DNA of 53,864 nt from Clostridiaceae bacterium (GTDB lineage Bacteria > Bacillota > Clostridia > Peptostreptococcales > Natronincolaceae). The DNA is taken from the NCBI GenBank assembly GCA_020832135.1, contig JAFIFG010000036.1, positions 1 through 53,864 on the forward strand, given 5' to 3'. Positions within the stretch are counted from its first letter, which is position 1; every line of letters starts with the position of its first letter. Made by a program: the position numbers and the translations under genes. The notes below the pieces were generated by a model. It made no database searches, was not told where the DNA came from, and was given only the letters and a program-made list of their open reading frames with translations. This document shows, one piece after another, positions 1-8,875 of this stretch.

Positions 1-34
1 CCCCCCTAAGCCGCCGATGGCGAAATTGAATTTC

Positions 35-769
35 TTAAATTCCCCTTGCAAAGGCCATGACTGTAACGGATTTTGCTCCTAGCTTCATCAGCTCTTTGCT
101 GCAGGAATTCACTGTTGCTCCAGTGGTGAATACATCGTCTATTAATAGTACTTCCTTGCCTAATATTTCATAGGCTTTTATGACTTGAAAGGCATCTTCT
201 ACATTTTGCTTTCTTTCTGTTTTAGATAAACTGTGCATTATTTTTGTATCTTTTTTTCTAATTAAATTTTTCTTTCCATAGTGTATACCCAAATTCCTGT
301 TAATATATTTAGCCAATAAATTAGATTGATTATATCCCCTTTGTCTTCTTTTGTTGGGATGTAGAGGTACTGCTATAATTATATCGGCTGAAACTCTATG
401 TTTTTTTAGGGTTACCGTCATAATTTCTGCCATGTTTTTAGCTAAGTAGGTGGCATCACTATATTTAAATTTATGTACTAGCCTCTGAATATCACCTTTA
501 TATTCCACTGAGGCTATAACTTTATCAAAATGATACCGCATATCACTACATTCTGAGCATCCTTCTGTAGCATCATTTGTATCTATCCTATTAGGTTTTG
601 CACATCTGGGGCAACTATGATGATCTATAAAGGGAAGCTGCTGTAGACAATCTCTACAGATGCCATATTCCCCTTCACCGCCTAAGTATTTGTTGCATAG
701 GATGCAATTGATATTTGGTGGGTAGATTAAATCCAGTAAAGCTTCTATATATTGGGTTAATACTTCCAT
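35..769 (-). CDS. comF: ComF family phosphoribosyltransferase-like protein
   Basis: 244 residues. An N-terminal zinc-finger-like region carries CxxC pairs (CILC, CRDC, CPRC, CSEC). The C-terminal half is a type I phosphoribosyltransferase fold with the PRPP-loop motif LLIDDVFTTGAT near residues 205-217. ComF/ComFC proteins are needed for natural DNA uptake in Bacillus and act in the cytoplasm during transformation; GntX is the relative in other bacteria. It lies 18 bases downstream of recD2 on the same strand, so the two are probably co-transcribed, which fits a DNA-processing role. The start ATG has an AAAGGGG-type site upstream. Confidence 0.92.
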   Translation of the reverse strand: MEVLTQYIEALLDLIYPPNINCILCNKYLGGEGEYGICRDCLQQLPFIDHHSCPRCAKPNRIDTNDATEGCSECSDMRYHFDKVIASVEYKGDIQRLVHKFKYSDATYLAKNMAEIMTVTLKKHRVSADIIIAVPLHPNKRRQRGYNQSNLLAKYINRNLGIHYGKKNLIRKKDTKIMHSLSKTERKQNVEDAFQVIKAYEILGKEVLLIDDVFTTGATVNSCSKELMKLGAKSVTVMAFARGI

Positions 770-787
770 AGGAAAGCCCCTTTACAT

Positions 788-3019
788 TTAACTTTTCTTC
801 GTATGAAACTCATAAAACTTTCCTAATCTATAGCCTAATCCTGAATAGCGTTGAATAACTTTATTGTTTTGCACCATTCGGTTTAAATAGTTTTCTGTCC
901 CCACCAATACCACCAGTTTCTTTGCACGGGTTATGGCGGTGTAGAGGAGATTTCTTGTCAACAGCATAGGGGGTCCCCATGTTATAGGCATCACCACCAC
1001 AGGAAATTCACTTCCTTGACTTTTATGGATAGTGATACAATAGGCTAATTCTAATTCCTCTAGCTGCGAGAAATTATAGGTCACCAACCTGTTATCATCG
1101 AATAATATAGACAGCTCTTGATCTTCTGTATCGACGGATTGTACATAGCCTATATCTCCGTTAAAAACACCTTCTCCTCTGTCTTCCTCTGCTTCTGGAT
1201 CTTGATTTTTCCATTTCAGGGTGTAGTTATTTTTCATCTGCATGACTTTATCCCCTACTCGAAAAACCTTCTCCTTCACTTCCCTTTCCTGTTTGAAGGA
1301 GGAGGGAGGATTGAGGCCCTGTTGCAGTTCTTTGTTAAGGTTAATAGTTCCTACTTCCCCTTTTTTCATAGGGGTCAGGACCTGAATATCCCTTCTAGGA
1401 TCAAATTTATAATGCTTAGGTAGTCTTTCCTTCACCAGCTGCAGGAGAGTTGTTAGCACCTCTTCCTTTTTATGTTTTGTAATAAAATAAAAATCCTTGT
1501 CCTTTTGATTTAACAGTGGATGTTGTCCCCTATTGATTTTATGGGCATTTACAACGATCATACTTTCTTGAGCCTGTCTAAATACTTCATTCAACCTAAC
1601 TACCTTCACAATCCTACTATCTATAATATCCTTTAAAACATTTCCTGCCCCCACAGAGGGTAGTTGGTCTACATCCCCCACCAGCACCAACCTTGTTCCT
1701 GGAGCCACCGCCTTCATAAGGCTGTTCATCAGTAGGATATCCACCATGGAAACCTCATCTATAATGATGACATTGCTATCTAGAGGGTTATCTTCATCTC
1801 TTTGGAACATCATGGTATCTTCGTCCTCAGAAAATCCTAATTCCAGTAACCGATGAATAGTTTTAGATTCCTTCCCTGTGGCTTCTGTCATTCTCTTGGA
1901 GGCCCTGCCGGTGGGTGCTGCTAAGGTTATCTTCATTTTTAACTTTTCAAACATTTTAATTAAAGTGTTAATGGTGGTGGTTTTTCCTGTTCCAGGTCCC
2001 CCAGTAATAACCAGTAAACCATTTTCCACCGCCTGCTTGATGGCCTCTTTTTGATTCTTAGCAAGGGAGATTCCCTCCTGCTGCTGTAGCAGCTGTAGCT
2101 CCTCCTCTAAATCCACCTCTACAGGATCCAGTTGTACCCTTGATAACTCTATCAATTTTTTACATACATTGCTTTCCGCATAGTAATAGGGCATGGCATA
2201 TACAACCATTTCCTCCTGGTGCTTTTCCAGTTGGATACTTTGTCCTAGGGCTAGACCCTGTATTGCATCCTCCACCCTCTCAGCCTCTGCACCTATTAAC
2301 TCAGCCGTCCGTTCCACCAATAAATTTTTAGGGGCATAGGTATGTCCTTCTAAACTAAAGGTATTCAGCATATATTTGGTTCCTGCATAGATACGATATT
2401 TTGAGTTTGGGTCGATTCCCATAGCTTTAGCAATTCGATCGGCGATAATGAAGCCGATGCCCGTAATATCCTCTGCTAAGCGATAGGGGTTTTCTTGAAT
2501 GGTGGATATGGTTTCTTTGCCGTATTTTTTGTAGATCTTGACTGCATAATTAGGGGATATGGCATATTGAGAAAGAAAGAGAATAATTTCCCGTAGCTCC
2601 CGTTGATCTTGAAAGGCCTCTGCGATGGTTTCTGCCTTTGATTTCCCTATTCCGGGGACTTCTGTTAATCGGTGGGGATGGTATTCTATAATATCCATAG
2701 CATCTTTCCCAAAATGCTCTACAATTCGTTTTGCCATCTTTTTCCCGATACCTGTAATGATGCCGGAGGATAAATAATTGATGATGCCCTCCTCTGATGA
2801 AGGTATAATGGGACGGTATTCCTTTACCTCCAGCTGTTGACCATACATATGGTGTACCTTCCAGTCCCCCTTCACAAGAATCTGTTCTCCCTCCTTCAGG
2901 GTTGGAAGATAGCCTACTATGGTTAATTCATCCTCTGGTGTATCCAACACCGCCACCGTATATCCGTTGGATTCATTCTGATATATAATCTCTATTAATT
3001 TCCCCTCTAATTCCACCAT
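788..3019 (-). CDS. recD2: RecD2-type ATP-dependent DNA helicase
   Basis: 743 residues from the ATG at 3019. That start is preferred because GGGAGG lies 7-8 bases upstream; an in-frame TTG 15 bases earlier falls inside the ribosome binding site. An N-terminal OB-like region is followed by helix-hairpin-helix repeats (GIGKKMAKRI, VPGIGKSKA). Walker A GGPGTGKTTT lies near residue 340 and Walker B IIIDEVSMVD near 420. The C-terminal UvrD-like helicase motif is AYCITIHKSQGSE, with VVLVG at the end. This is the long RecD2 class of 5'-3' SF1B helicases found without RecBC and used in repair. It forms a probable operon with comF. Confidence 0.95.
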   Translation of the reverse strand: MVELEGKLIEIIYQNESNGYTVAVLDTPEDELTIVGYLPTLKEGEQILVKGDWKVHHMYGQQLEVKEYRPIIPSSEEGIINYLSSGIITGIGKKMAKRIVEHFGKDAMDIIEYHPHRLTEVPGIGKSKAETIAEAFQDQRELREIILFLSQYAISPNYAVKIYKKYGKETISTIQENPYRLAEDITGIGFIIADRIAKAMGIDPNSKYRIYAGTKYMLNTFSLEGHTYAPKNLLVERTAELIGAEAERVEDAIQGLALGQSIQLEKHQEEMVVYAMPYYYAESNVCKKLIELSRVQLDPVEVDLEEELQLLQQQEGISLAKNQKEAIKQAVENGLLVITGGPGTGKTTTINTLIKMFEKLKMKITLAAPTGRASKRMTEATGKESKTIHRLLELGFSEDEDTMMFQRDEDNPLDSNVIIIDEVSMVDILLMNSLMKAVAPGTRLVLVGDVDQLPSVGAGNVLKDIIDSRIVKVVRLNEVFRQAQESMIVVNAHKINRGQHPLLNQKDKDFYFITKHKKEEVLTTLLQLVKERLPKHYKFDPRRDIQVLTPMKKGEVGTINLNKELQQGLNPPSSFKQEREVKEKVFRVGDKVMQMKNNYTLKWKNQDPEAEEDRGEGVFNGDIGYVQSVDTEDQELSILFDDNRLVTYNFSQLEELELAYCITIHKSQGSEFPVVVMPITWGPPMLLTRNLLYTAITRAKKLVVLVGTENYLNRMVQNNKVIQRYSGLGYRLGKFYEFHTKKS

Positions 3020-3257
3020 TGTATTTCCTCCCAAACAACTTCCTGATGCTGTTGTACTCTATATGTATAATAAGTATTATTTTCCTATTTAATATTTTTA
3101 CCCTTTGAAAGCATATTCCAAGCCTTTTTCCACATACTATAAATTATATCATATTGTTTCTTCTCTGCAATTACTAAAATGATTGATAGGTATAGTTATA
3201 CATATCAGACAAAAACCTTTATAAATAGGGATTTGCATAAATATACTAGGCAAAAAC

Positions 3258-3299
3258 GACAAAAAAACTGCATAAAAGCTATATCTATACTTTTATGCA
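3258..3299 (-). terminator. Rho-independent terminator after yvrJ-like gene
   Basis: Read on the minus strand, TGCATAAAAG and CTTTTATGCA form a perfect 10-bp stem with an 11-nt loop, followed by GTTTTTTTG. It lies 12 bases after the stop of the small YvrJ-like gene and closes the sigma/DUF1659/DUF2922/YvrJ transcript. Nothing else is evident between it and recD2 except the presumed recD2 promoter. Confidence 0.75.
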
Positions 3300-3310
3300 A
3301 TCCTATGTTT

Positions 3311-3469
3311 TCATCTATTTCTTGTGATGGTCATAGTTTCTATGGATTTTGCCAATTGATGTATGCTAACCGTCAATCCCTCTAGCTTCCCTTCAATTCT
3401 TATCAATAAATAAATGGATAGAACAATGGGAAACCCTAAATTAGCAATTTGGTTCAATACTTCATTCAT
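3311..3469 (-). CDS. yvrJ: YvrJ family small membrane protein
   Basis: 52 residues, read directly from the minus strand. It begins MNEVLNQIANLGFPIVLS and continues with a hydrophobic stretch and IEGKLEGLT. The pattern N-x-GFPI-x-hydrophobic-x-R-x-E-x-KLE is the hallmark of the YvrJ family, which are single-helix membrane peptides. The site AAGGGTGG lies upstream of the ATG. In Bacillus subtilis yvrJ sits beside yvrI, a sigma-factor gene. Here it is the last gene of a run that starts with a sigma factor, which supports both calls. The function of the family is unknown. Confidence 0.8.
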   Translation of the reverse strand: MNEVLNQIANLGFPIVLSIYLLIRIEGKLEGLTVSIHQLAKSIETMTITRNR

Positions 3470-3526
3470 ATAGTACACCACCCTTCTTTATTATGGCATC
3501 ATTATATTTTCTCCTTTTTTTGTTTA

Positions 3527-3551
3527 GGACAGAGGATTTTTTCCTCTGTCC
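3527..3551. repeat. GGACAGAGGA hairpin between DUF2922 and yvrJ genes
   Basis: GGACAGAGGA and TCCTCTGTCC form a perfect 10-bp stem around a short T-rich loop. It starts 11 bases beyond the DUF2922 stop. Neither strand has a clean T-tract after the stem, so it is more likely a REP-like hairpin or an RNA processing/stability element than a terminator. A degenerate relative (GGGACAG, T-run, CCTCCGTC) occurs at 51723-51743. Confidence 0.55.
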
Positions 3552-3562
3552 CTATTAATGTC

Positions 3563-3781
3563 CTACTGCAGGTCTAATACTTCCTCCTGTGTAACGATAA
3601 CTTTTGCCTCTTCTACAGCTGCAAACTCTGCCCCTCCTACTTTAAAGATGTTTTGGTCTATCATGTTTTCCATAGCTGTCTTCACATCCTGTGGGGTTAG
3701 ATCTAACCGAGAATCGTTGACATTGATTCTTGCCAATCTATCATCGGTCTTCTTAAAGGTCATCTGCAATACTCTTCTCAA
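3563..3781 (-). CDS. DUF2922 family protein
   Basis: 72 residues from the TTG at 3781. AAGGAGG lies 8 bases upstream of this TTG; an in-frame GTG nine bases earlier overlaps the ribosome binding site and is less likely. The pattern LQMTFKKTDDRLARINVNDSR followed by LTPQDVKTAMENMIDQNIF matches the DUF2922 family: a beta-strand, a regulatory-looking helix and NIF. These short proteins have no known function and usually sit next to a DUF1659 gene, as here (36 bases apart). Confidence 0.82.
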   Translation of the reverse strand: MRRVLQMTFKKTDDRLARINVNDSRLDLTPQDVKTAMENMIDQNIFKVGGAEFAAVEEAKVIVTQEEVLDLQ

Positions 3782-3817
3782 GTTCTTCACCTCCTTGTTA
3801 TGATTTTTCTACTGCTG

Positions 3818-4042
3818 TTACTCTTGAGTTATTTCCTTTTCATCTGTTCTTAGTACCGCCTTTACCGGCTTTTCCTGTAGCCCTGAGATTTCTATAGCTA
3901 CATTGTACACAGCTTCATCTTCAGCCTCTGGTTTAACATTGCTGTAGCTTCTAGAGGATAAAGTTTCTTTACCTTCATCATCTAGACCTTCAATGAACTG
4001 TAATCTCAATCTTGAGCTTGCCCCTACTGTTCTTATTGCCAT
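3818..4042 (-). CDS. DUF1659 family protein
   Basis: 74 residues starting MAIRTVGASSRLRLQF. The ATG at 4042 is chosen because GGGGAGG sits 8 bases upstream; an in-frame GTG at 4051 overlaps that site. The family is short, beta-rich and of unknown function, and is nearly always paired with DUF2922. It is predicted cytoplasmic, with no signal peptide. It is the second gene of the sigma-factor run. Confidence 0.82.
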   Translation of the reverse strand: MAIRTVGASSRLRLQFIEGLDDEGKETLSSRSYSNVKPEAEDEAVYNVAIEISGLQEKPVKAVLRTDEKEITQE

Positions 4043-4117
4043 ACATTTCACCTCCCCTCCATGTATTTGTTGCTGCTTACATTTAATAGATGTTTTGAGG
4101 TGAAAAGTATTAGCATG

Positions 4118-4696
4118 TTATTTTAAATTTTTTAATGATTTTTCCAAATTTTTTAAGGCAGTTGCCTTTGTTTTTGCTACGGATATAGGGTGAATGCTTC
4201 TATCCCCACCTATTTCCTTAAGGGTTTGTCTTTTGAAATAATATGCATTTATAGTCTCCTGCTGGCGGGGGGACAAGTTCTTAATTGCCGCCATAAGCTG
4301 CTGTTTTTCCTCTTTTCTAATGGACTCCTCCTCTATATTGACCTTTTCATCCTCCAGTAAGTCCTCCAGTGTAGCTGTGTTATCTTCTCCATTTATCCTT
4401 TGATTCAAGGAATAATGGTACTTTTCTTTTCTTCTTCTATTTTGATAATAATGTCTTAGTTTTGTCGTTATATACCCTAAAAAAGGTATCTTTCTAGATG
4501 GGTCAAAATCTTGTAATGCCTTTAAAATTTCCAGTATCCCCTCCTGATAAGCATCCTCATCTACTCCCCTTGTGCCTCCATACCTTTTACTATAGGACAG
4601 CACTAGAGGCTTCAACCTATGGAGTAATTCCGCCACAGCCTCCTGCTGTCCCTCTATAGCCTGTGTAACCATTCTCTCAAATTCCTTATTCACCAT
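4118..4696 (-). CDS. Sigma-70 family RNA polymerase sigma factor (YvrI-like)
   Basis: 192 residues from the ATG at 4696. The frame stays open to 4867, but that extension runs back into the metK terminator; AAGGG lies 5 bases before 4696, so the short start is preferred. Region 2 is visible as ALQDFDPSRKIPFLGYITTK with the preceding DEDAYQEGILEIL. Region 4 is LSPRQQETINAYYF followed by a helix-turn-helix-like TLKEIGGDRSIHPISVAKTK. The small downstream partners (DUF1659, DUF2922, YvrJ) suggest a YvrI-like role as an alternative sigma factor. Its targets cannot be read from this window. Confidence 0.85.
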   Translation of the reverse strand: MVNKEFERMVTQAIEGQQEAVAELLHRLKPLVLSYSKRYGGTRGVDEDAYQEGILEILKALQDFDPSRKIPFLGYITTKLRHYYQNRRRKEKYHYSLNQRINGEDNTATLEDLLEDEKVNIEEESIRKEEKQQLMAAIKNLSPRQQETINAYYFKRQTLKEIGGDRSIHPISVAKTKATALKNLEKSLKNLK

Positions 4697-4847
4697 CATC
4701 ACCCTTAGGGAAGATGCATCTTCGTTTATTACCGGTGATTTGATTATATAGGAGGAATAGCTCCTAAGCCTAAGTGGGAATGGAGGAAATTGTGCCCAGA
4801 ATAAGGGGTGTTTCAAAGGAGAATGGAATTGTTTCATGTGGAAAAGC

Positions 4848-4897
4848 ATAAAAAAAAGACCTAACAACTCGGGGAAAACCCCTTATTATTAAGTCTT
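4848..4897 (-). terminator. Terminator downstream of metK and the MITE-like element
   Basis: On the minus strand, AAGACTTAA pairs with TTAGGTCTT (one mismatch) around an inner GGGG-TTTT-CCCC hairpin, followed by a run of eight T. It would end metK read-through before the sigma-factor gene, and it argues against starting that gene at 4867. Confidence 0.7.
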
Positions 4898-4940
4898 ATA
4901 TTTTAATCTTTTTTCATTACTGATCTTTAGTTGTCCTTCT

Positions 4941-5153
4941 ACTACATTCAGATGAAACTCAAATATATTAAGAGAATGCATTTGAAAGTATTGTAACAAC
5001 TCTCGATGAATGGAAATGGAAAATCCGTTAAAAACTTGGTATGTTTGAGCATAGCGAGTTTGCCAAGTTTAGGATTTTGCATTGGAATGAATCATAGAGT
5101 TGTCAATACTTGAAATAGCATGAGTGTATATATTTGAGTTTCAACACTACATT
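4941..5153. mobile_element. MITE-like inverted-repeat element with 8-bp flanking direct repeat
   Basis: A 197-bp segment (4949-5145) fills most of the metK-sigma interval. TGAAACTCAAATATAT at 4953-4968 is a perfect 16-bp inverted match to 5128-5143. Further inside, the arms keep pairing imperfectly (GTATTGTAACAACTCT against AGAGTTGTCAATAC; AAAATCC against GGATTTT; CTTGG against CCAAG) around a centre with GAGCATAGCGAG. The 8-bp ACTACATT occurs immediately outside both ends (4941-4948 and 5146-5153), as expected for a target-site duplication. There is no coding capacity. Confidence 0.6.
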
Positions 5154-5179
5154 TAATAGTAGCACTGAAGTTTATAATA

Positions 5180-6370
5180 TTACTTTACCAACTCATCATT
5201 CTTAAGTAATTCTACCTTATCAGTTTTTTCCCATGGAACATCAACATCTGTTCTTCCAAAATGTCCGTAGGCAGCTACTTGTCTATAGATTGGTCTTCTT
5301 AGGTCTAAGTCTTTAATAATAGCCGCTGGTCTTAGGTCAAAGTGTTTTCTTATAAGTTGAACCAATACTTCTTCCTCTACCTTACCAGTTCCAAAGGTCT
5401 CCACCATAATGGATACCGGCTCAGCCACACCAATAGCATAGGCTAATTCGATTTCACATTTGTCCGCTAGTCCTGCAGCAACGATGTTTTTAGCAACGTA
5501 TCTTGCAGCATAGGCAGCTGAACGGTCTACCTTTGTTGGATCTTTTCCAGAGAAGGCACCCCCACCGTGTCTAGCATATCCACCGTAGGTATCAACGATA
5601 ATTTTTCTTCCAGTTAATCCAGCATCCCCTTTAGGTCCACCAATAACAAATCTTCCTGTAGGGTTGATATAGTATTTTGTGTTTTCATCTAATAATTCAG
5701 ATGGAACAATTTTATCAATTACATGTTCTCTTAAATCAGCTTCAATGGTTTTTCTGTCTACCTCAGGACTATGCTGTGTAGAGATAACAATAGCATCTAT
5801 TCTTACAGGCTTGTCCCCATCATACTCCACTGTTACCTGAGTTTTTCCATCAGGACGAAGATAGGTTAATGTATCATTTTTTCTTACCTCTGATAATCTT
5901 TTTGCTAACTTATGGGAAAGAGAAATAGGTAGTGGCATTAACTCTTCTGTTTCATTACAAGCATAACCAAACATAATACCTTGGTCCCCAGCTCCTGTTG
6001 CCTCTAGGTCATCCTGCATTCCACCTTCTCTTCTTTCAAGGGCTTCATCTACACCCATAGCAATATCAGGTGATTGCTCATCAATAGCTGTTAAAACTGC
6101 ACAGGTATCACTATCAAAACCATACTTTGCTCTTGTGTAGCCAATTTCTTCAATAGTCTTTCTAACAACCTTAGGAATATCTACATAGCAATCGGTAGTG
6201 ATCTCCCCCGCCACCAATACTAGTCCTGTAGTTACACTTGTTTCACATGCAACTCTTGCCTTTGGATCTTTTTCAAATATAGCATCTAAAATGGAGTCCG
6301 AAATTTGGTCACAAATCTTATCTGGATGTCCTTCTGTTACAGATTCTGAAGTAAATAATCTTTTCGCCAT
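5180..6370 (-). CDS. metK: S-adenosylmethionine synthetase
   Basis: 396 residues, the usual family length. It makes SAM from methionine and ATP in the cytoplasm. Visible signatures are [20 protein letters not shown] at the N-terminus, [12 protein letters not shown] near 125, and the P-loop-like [20 protein letters not shown] near 265-285. AAGGAGG lies 6-7 bases before the ATG. A SAM-I riboswitch with its own terminator and a TTGACA-17-TATTAT promoter precede it, so its product is expected to shut off its own transcription. Confidence 0.98.
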   Translation of the reverse strand: MAKRLFTSESVTEGHPDKICDQISDSILDAIFEKDPKARVACETSVTTGLVLVAGEITTDCYVDIPKVVRKTIEEIGYTRAKYGFDSDTCAVLTAIDEQSPDIAMGVDEALERREGGMQDDLEATGAGDQGIMFGYACNETEELMPLPISLSHKLAKRLSEVRKNDTLTYLRPDGKTQVTVEYDGDKPVRIDAIVISTQHSPEVDRKTIEADLREHVIDKIVPSELLDENTKYYINPTGRFVIGGPKGDAGLTGRKIIVDTYGGYARHGGGAFSGKDPTKVDRSAAYAARYVAKNIVAAGLADKCEIELAYAIGVAEPVSIMVETFGTGKVEEEVLVQLIRKHFDLRPAAIIKDLDLRRPIYRQVAAYGHFGRTDVDVPWEKTDKVELLKNDELVK

Positions 6371-6450
6371 TTAAATCCTCCTTTTCTTTAATTGTATAAT
6401 GTTATTTTCCTATTTTTAATGAAATTTATCCATACTGTCAGTATTTAACC

Positions 6451-6600
6451 ACAAAAAACCTCTTCTCAAAAAGAAGAGGTTACTATCACCTAGTTCGGTC
6501 CTCATCTTCCAGAATGAATATCCTGTGGGAATTAGCACCGTACTTTCTACGGTTGCCGGGTTTCGTCGGGCCCATCCCTCCACCACTCTTGATAAGGTAT
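6451..6600 (-). ncRNA. SAM-I (S-box) riboswitch with terminator
   Basis: The minus strand reads CTTATCAAGAG, then GGTGGAGGGA, then GCCCGACGAAACCCGGCAAC, GGTGCTAATTCC and GATGAG, in the canonical order of the SAM-I aptamer (about 6486-6600). It is followed by a perfect stem, AACCTCTTCT with AGAAGAGGTT, and a run of T (6450-6481). SAM binding to this class favours the terminator. It sits 80 bases upstream of metK. Confidence 0.97.
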
Positions 6601-6629
6601 CAAGATTTTTATTTAATTTAACAGATTTT

Positions 6630-6658
6630 ATAATATCATTGGTTATTTTATCTGTCAA
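6630..6658 (-). promoter_or_regulatory. Predicted sigma-A promoter of metK riboswitch transcript
   Basis: On the minus strand TTGACA (6653-6658) and TATTAT (6630-6635) are separated by exactly 17 bases. The start of transcription would fall about 25 bases before the SAM-I aptamer. Confidence 0.7.
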
Positions 6659-6750
6659 GATGAAAATCTCAGGATAATTTTTTTCTGGATAGCAAATGCT
6701 ATTATTATATTGCAAAAGAAGAATTTTCAACTTAAAAAGGAGGATTTGAT

Positions 6751-8163
6751 TTGAGTTTTAAAAAAGATAGAAGAAGCAGTAATTTTAAAATACCCCATAC
6801 CTATACCATTATATTTTGTATTTTGATTTTAATTTCTCTCGCCACCTATATTGTTCCTGCTGGCGAATATGAAAGAGCAGAAATAGAGGGAAGAACTGTG
6901 GTGGTTCCTGACTCCTATACTGTGGTGGAAAGACAGCCTCAAGGTATGGGAAGTCTGCTGCAGGCTCCCCTTGAAGGTATAGAGGCTGCTTCTGGTATTA
7001 TAGGATTTATTTTAATTATTGGGGGAGCATTTGCCGTCATTCAAAAAACGGGAGCCATTAATGCTGGCATTTATCGTGTTACGGGAAAAATGAAGGGACG
7101 AGAAATTTTTATTATTCCCATTATTATGTTTATGTTTTCCGCCGGTGGTGCTATCTTTGGAATGTCAGAGGAATTGATGCCCTTTGTAGGTATTTTTGTT
7201 CCCTTTGCCTTAGCTTTAGGTTATGACACCATTACAGGTATAGCTATCTGTTATATTGCTGGACAGATAGGGTTTTCCACAGCATTTTTAAATCCTTTTA
7301 CCGTAGGTATTGCCCAAGGTATAGCAGAACTGCCTCCCTTTTCAGGTATTACCTATAGATTAATTGCTTGGTTCCTCACCACCTTATTTGGTGTCATCTA
7401 TGTTATGGTTTATGCCAATAAAGTAAAGAAAAACCCCGAGACCAGCATTACCTACCATCATGATCAAAAACAACGACAGGCTTTAGATGAAGGATTTGCT
7501 ACAAATCATAATTTCAATAGTCGTCATGCATGGGTTTTAGGTGTATTTTTCATAGGTATATTAGCTTTAATCTACGGTGTTATTCAGTATGAATGGTGGA
7601 TTAATGAGATTTCAGCTATTTTCCTAGCTATAGGTTTAGCGGCAGGTATTGCTGGAAAATTAAGTGCCTCTGAGATTGCCGACTCTTTTATAGATGGTGC
7701 TAAAGATTTATTAAGTGCTGCCTTGATTGTAGGTCTAGCAAGAGGTGCCCTTATTCTCGCTACAGAGGGAAAAATTATAGACACGGTTTTAGTAAGCATT
7801 TCCGGTGTAGTTGGTGCTTTCCCTAGACTGATTTCCGCCTATATGATGTTTTTTATTCAGACCATCCTTAACTTTTTCGTTCCCTCCGGTAGTGGTCAAG
7901 CGGCATTAACCATGCCTATTATGGCTCCCCTAGGAGAGTTGGTGGGATTAACACGACAAACAGCAGTATTAGCCTTCCAATTGGGGGATGGCTTTACTAA
8001 TATGATTATTCCAACCTCCGGTGTCCTGATGGGTTCTCTAGGCTTAGCCGGCATCACTTGGGATCAATGGGCAAGCTGGATGTGGAAGCTACAAGTTTTA
8101 TTTTTAATTATTGGGTGTTTACTATTAACTCCTGCGGTTCTCATGAATTTTGGACCCTTTTAA
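6751..8163 (+). CDS. yfcC: YfcC family membrane transporter
   Basis: 470 residues. It has about a dozen hydrophobic segments, beginning YTIIFCILILISLATYIVPA, and the family motif ending IVPAGEY. GSGQAALTMPIMAPLGELVG near residue 375 and the GDGFTNMIIPTSG block are typical of the YfcC/C4-dicarboxylate-anaerobic (DcuC-like) carriers; the substrate cannot be told. The start is TTG at 6751, with AAGGAGG 7 bases upstream. It is divergent from metK and has no riboswitch on its own side. Its stop overlaps the stop of the convergent gene by 4 bases. Confidence 0.87.
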   Translation: MSFKKDRRSSNFKIPHTYTIIFCILILISLATYIVPAGEYERAEIEGRTVVVPDSYTVVERQPQGMGSLLQAPLEGIEAASGIIGFILIIGGAFAVIQKTGAINAGIYRVTGKMKGREIFIIPIIMFMFSAGGAIFGMSEELMPFVGIFVPFALALGYDTITGIAICYIAGQIGFSTAFLNPFTVGIAQGIAELPPFSGITYRLIAWFLTTLFGVIYVMVYANKVKKNPETSITYHHDQKQRQALDEGFATNHNFNSRHAWVLGVFFIGILALIYGVIQYEWWINEISAIFLAIGLAAGIAGKLSASEIADSFIDGAKDLLSAALIVGLARGALILATEGKIIDTVLVSISGVVGAFPRLISAYMMFFIQTILNFFVPSGSGQAALTMPIMAPLGELVGLTRQTAVLAFQLGDGFTNMIIPTSGVLMGSLGLAGITWDQWASWMWKLQVLFLIIGCLLLTPAVLMNFGPF

Positions 8164-8627
8164 ATGCTCACCACAACATAGCTTAAAATAAACATAATGA
8201 TACCGGCAATACTGGCTCCAACAGCAATGGATGGCAAGGCATATTTGAAGGGGATATTGAATAAACTGGCGGCAAGACAGCCACTCCACACACCGGAAGA
8301 GGGCAAGGGGATTGCCACAAACAGTATTAAACCTATAACACTATACTTTTGTATTTTTTTACTCTTGTTGACTGTTCGCTTTATAGTTTTATCTATGAAA
8401 CTTTTAAATAATGCTGTGTTTCTTAAATAATCAAATATTGGTTGAATAAATAATAGTAATAAAGGTACTGGTATTAAGCTTCCTAGAATACCTAATAATG
8501 TTGCATGCAGAGGGTGCATGCCTAAGGAGATACCTATAGGTATGGCTCCTCTGAGTTCAATTAAAGGCATGGCGGCTATAAGTAGTACCATTATTTCACG
8601 TGTTACACGATCTAATAAAGCTTCCAT
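8160..8627 (-). CDS. COG2426 / small multidrug export family membrane protein
   Basis: 155 residues from the ATG at 8627, which has AGAGGTGAC just upstream; an in-frame start 42 bases earlier lacks a site. Four to five membrane segments are visible. The family motif is MPLIELRGAIPIG, followed by GSLIPVPLLLLF and IPLPSSGVWSGCLAA. The family is annotated as a putative small multidrug exporter, but direct evidence is thin. The 3' end is convergent and overlaps yfcC by 4 bases, leaving no room for a separate terminator. Confidence 0.82.
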   Translation of the reverse strand: MEALLDRVTREIMVLLIAAMPLIELRGAIPIGISLGMHPLHATLLGILGSLIPVPLLLLFIQPIFDYLRNTALFKSFIDKTIKRTVNKSKKIQKYSVIGLILFVAIPLPSSGVWSGCLAASLFNIPFKYALPSIAVGASIAGIIMFILSYVVVSI

Positions 8628-8875
8628 AAAGTCACCTCTATTTTCATGGTAGGTAAATATTTTTAACAATTTTGTAATGTTTTTTTAATGTTTATCTATA
8701 GTAAATTATGCTATAATGTTTTATAATAATAGTATAGATTTTCCAAAGGGTTTATGTTGATTTTTGACTTATAAATTTCTACAAAATTCGTGTTTATTTT
8801 ATACAATTGCTTCTTGTTTTTGGGGGGAAGTTGTTATAATAATTTAAATCTAATCTGACGATAAGGGGTGTATCT

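Noticed and set aside
4697-4867. N-terminal extension of the sigma factor
   Set aside because: It crosses the metK terminator hairpin and has no ribosome site; the start at 4696 is better supported.
6416-6730. 104-codon minus-strand frame upstream of metK
   Set aside because: It lies on the SAM-I riboswitch and its promoter; the bases are explained by the RNA structure, and there is no ribosome site.
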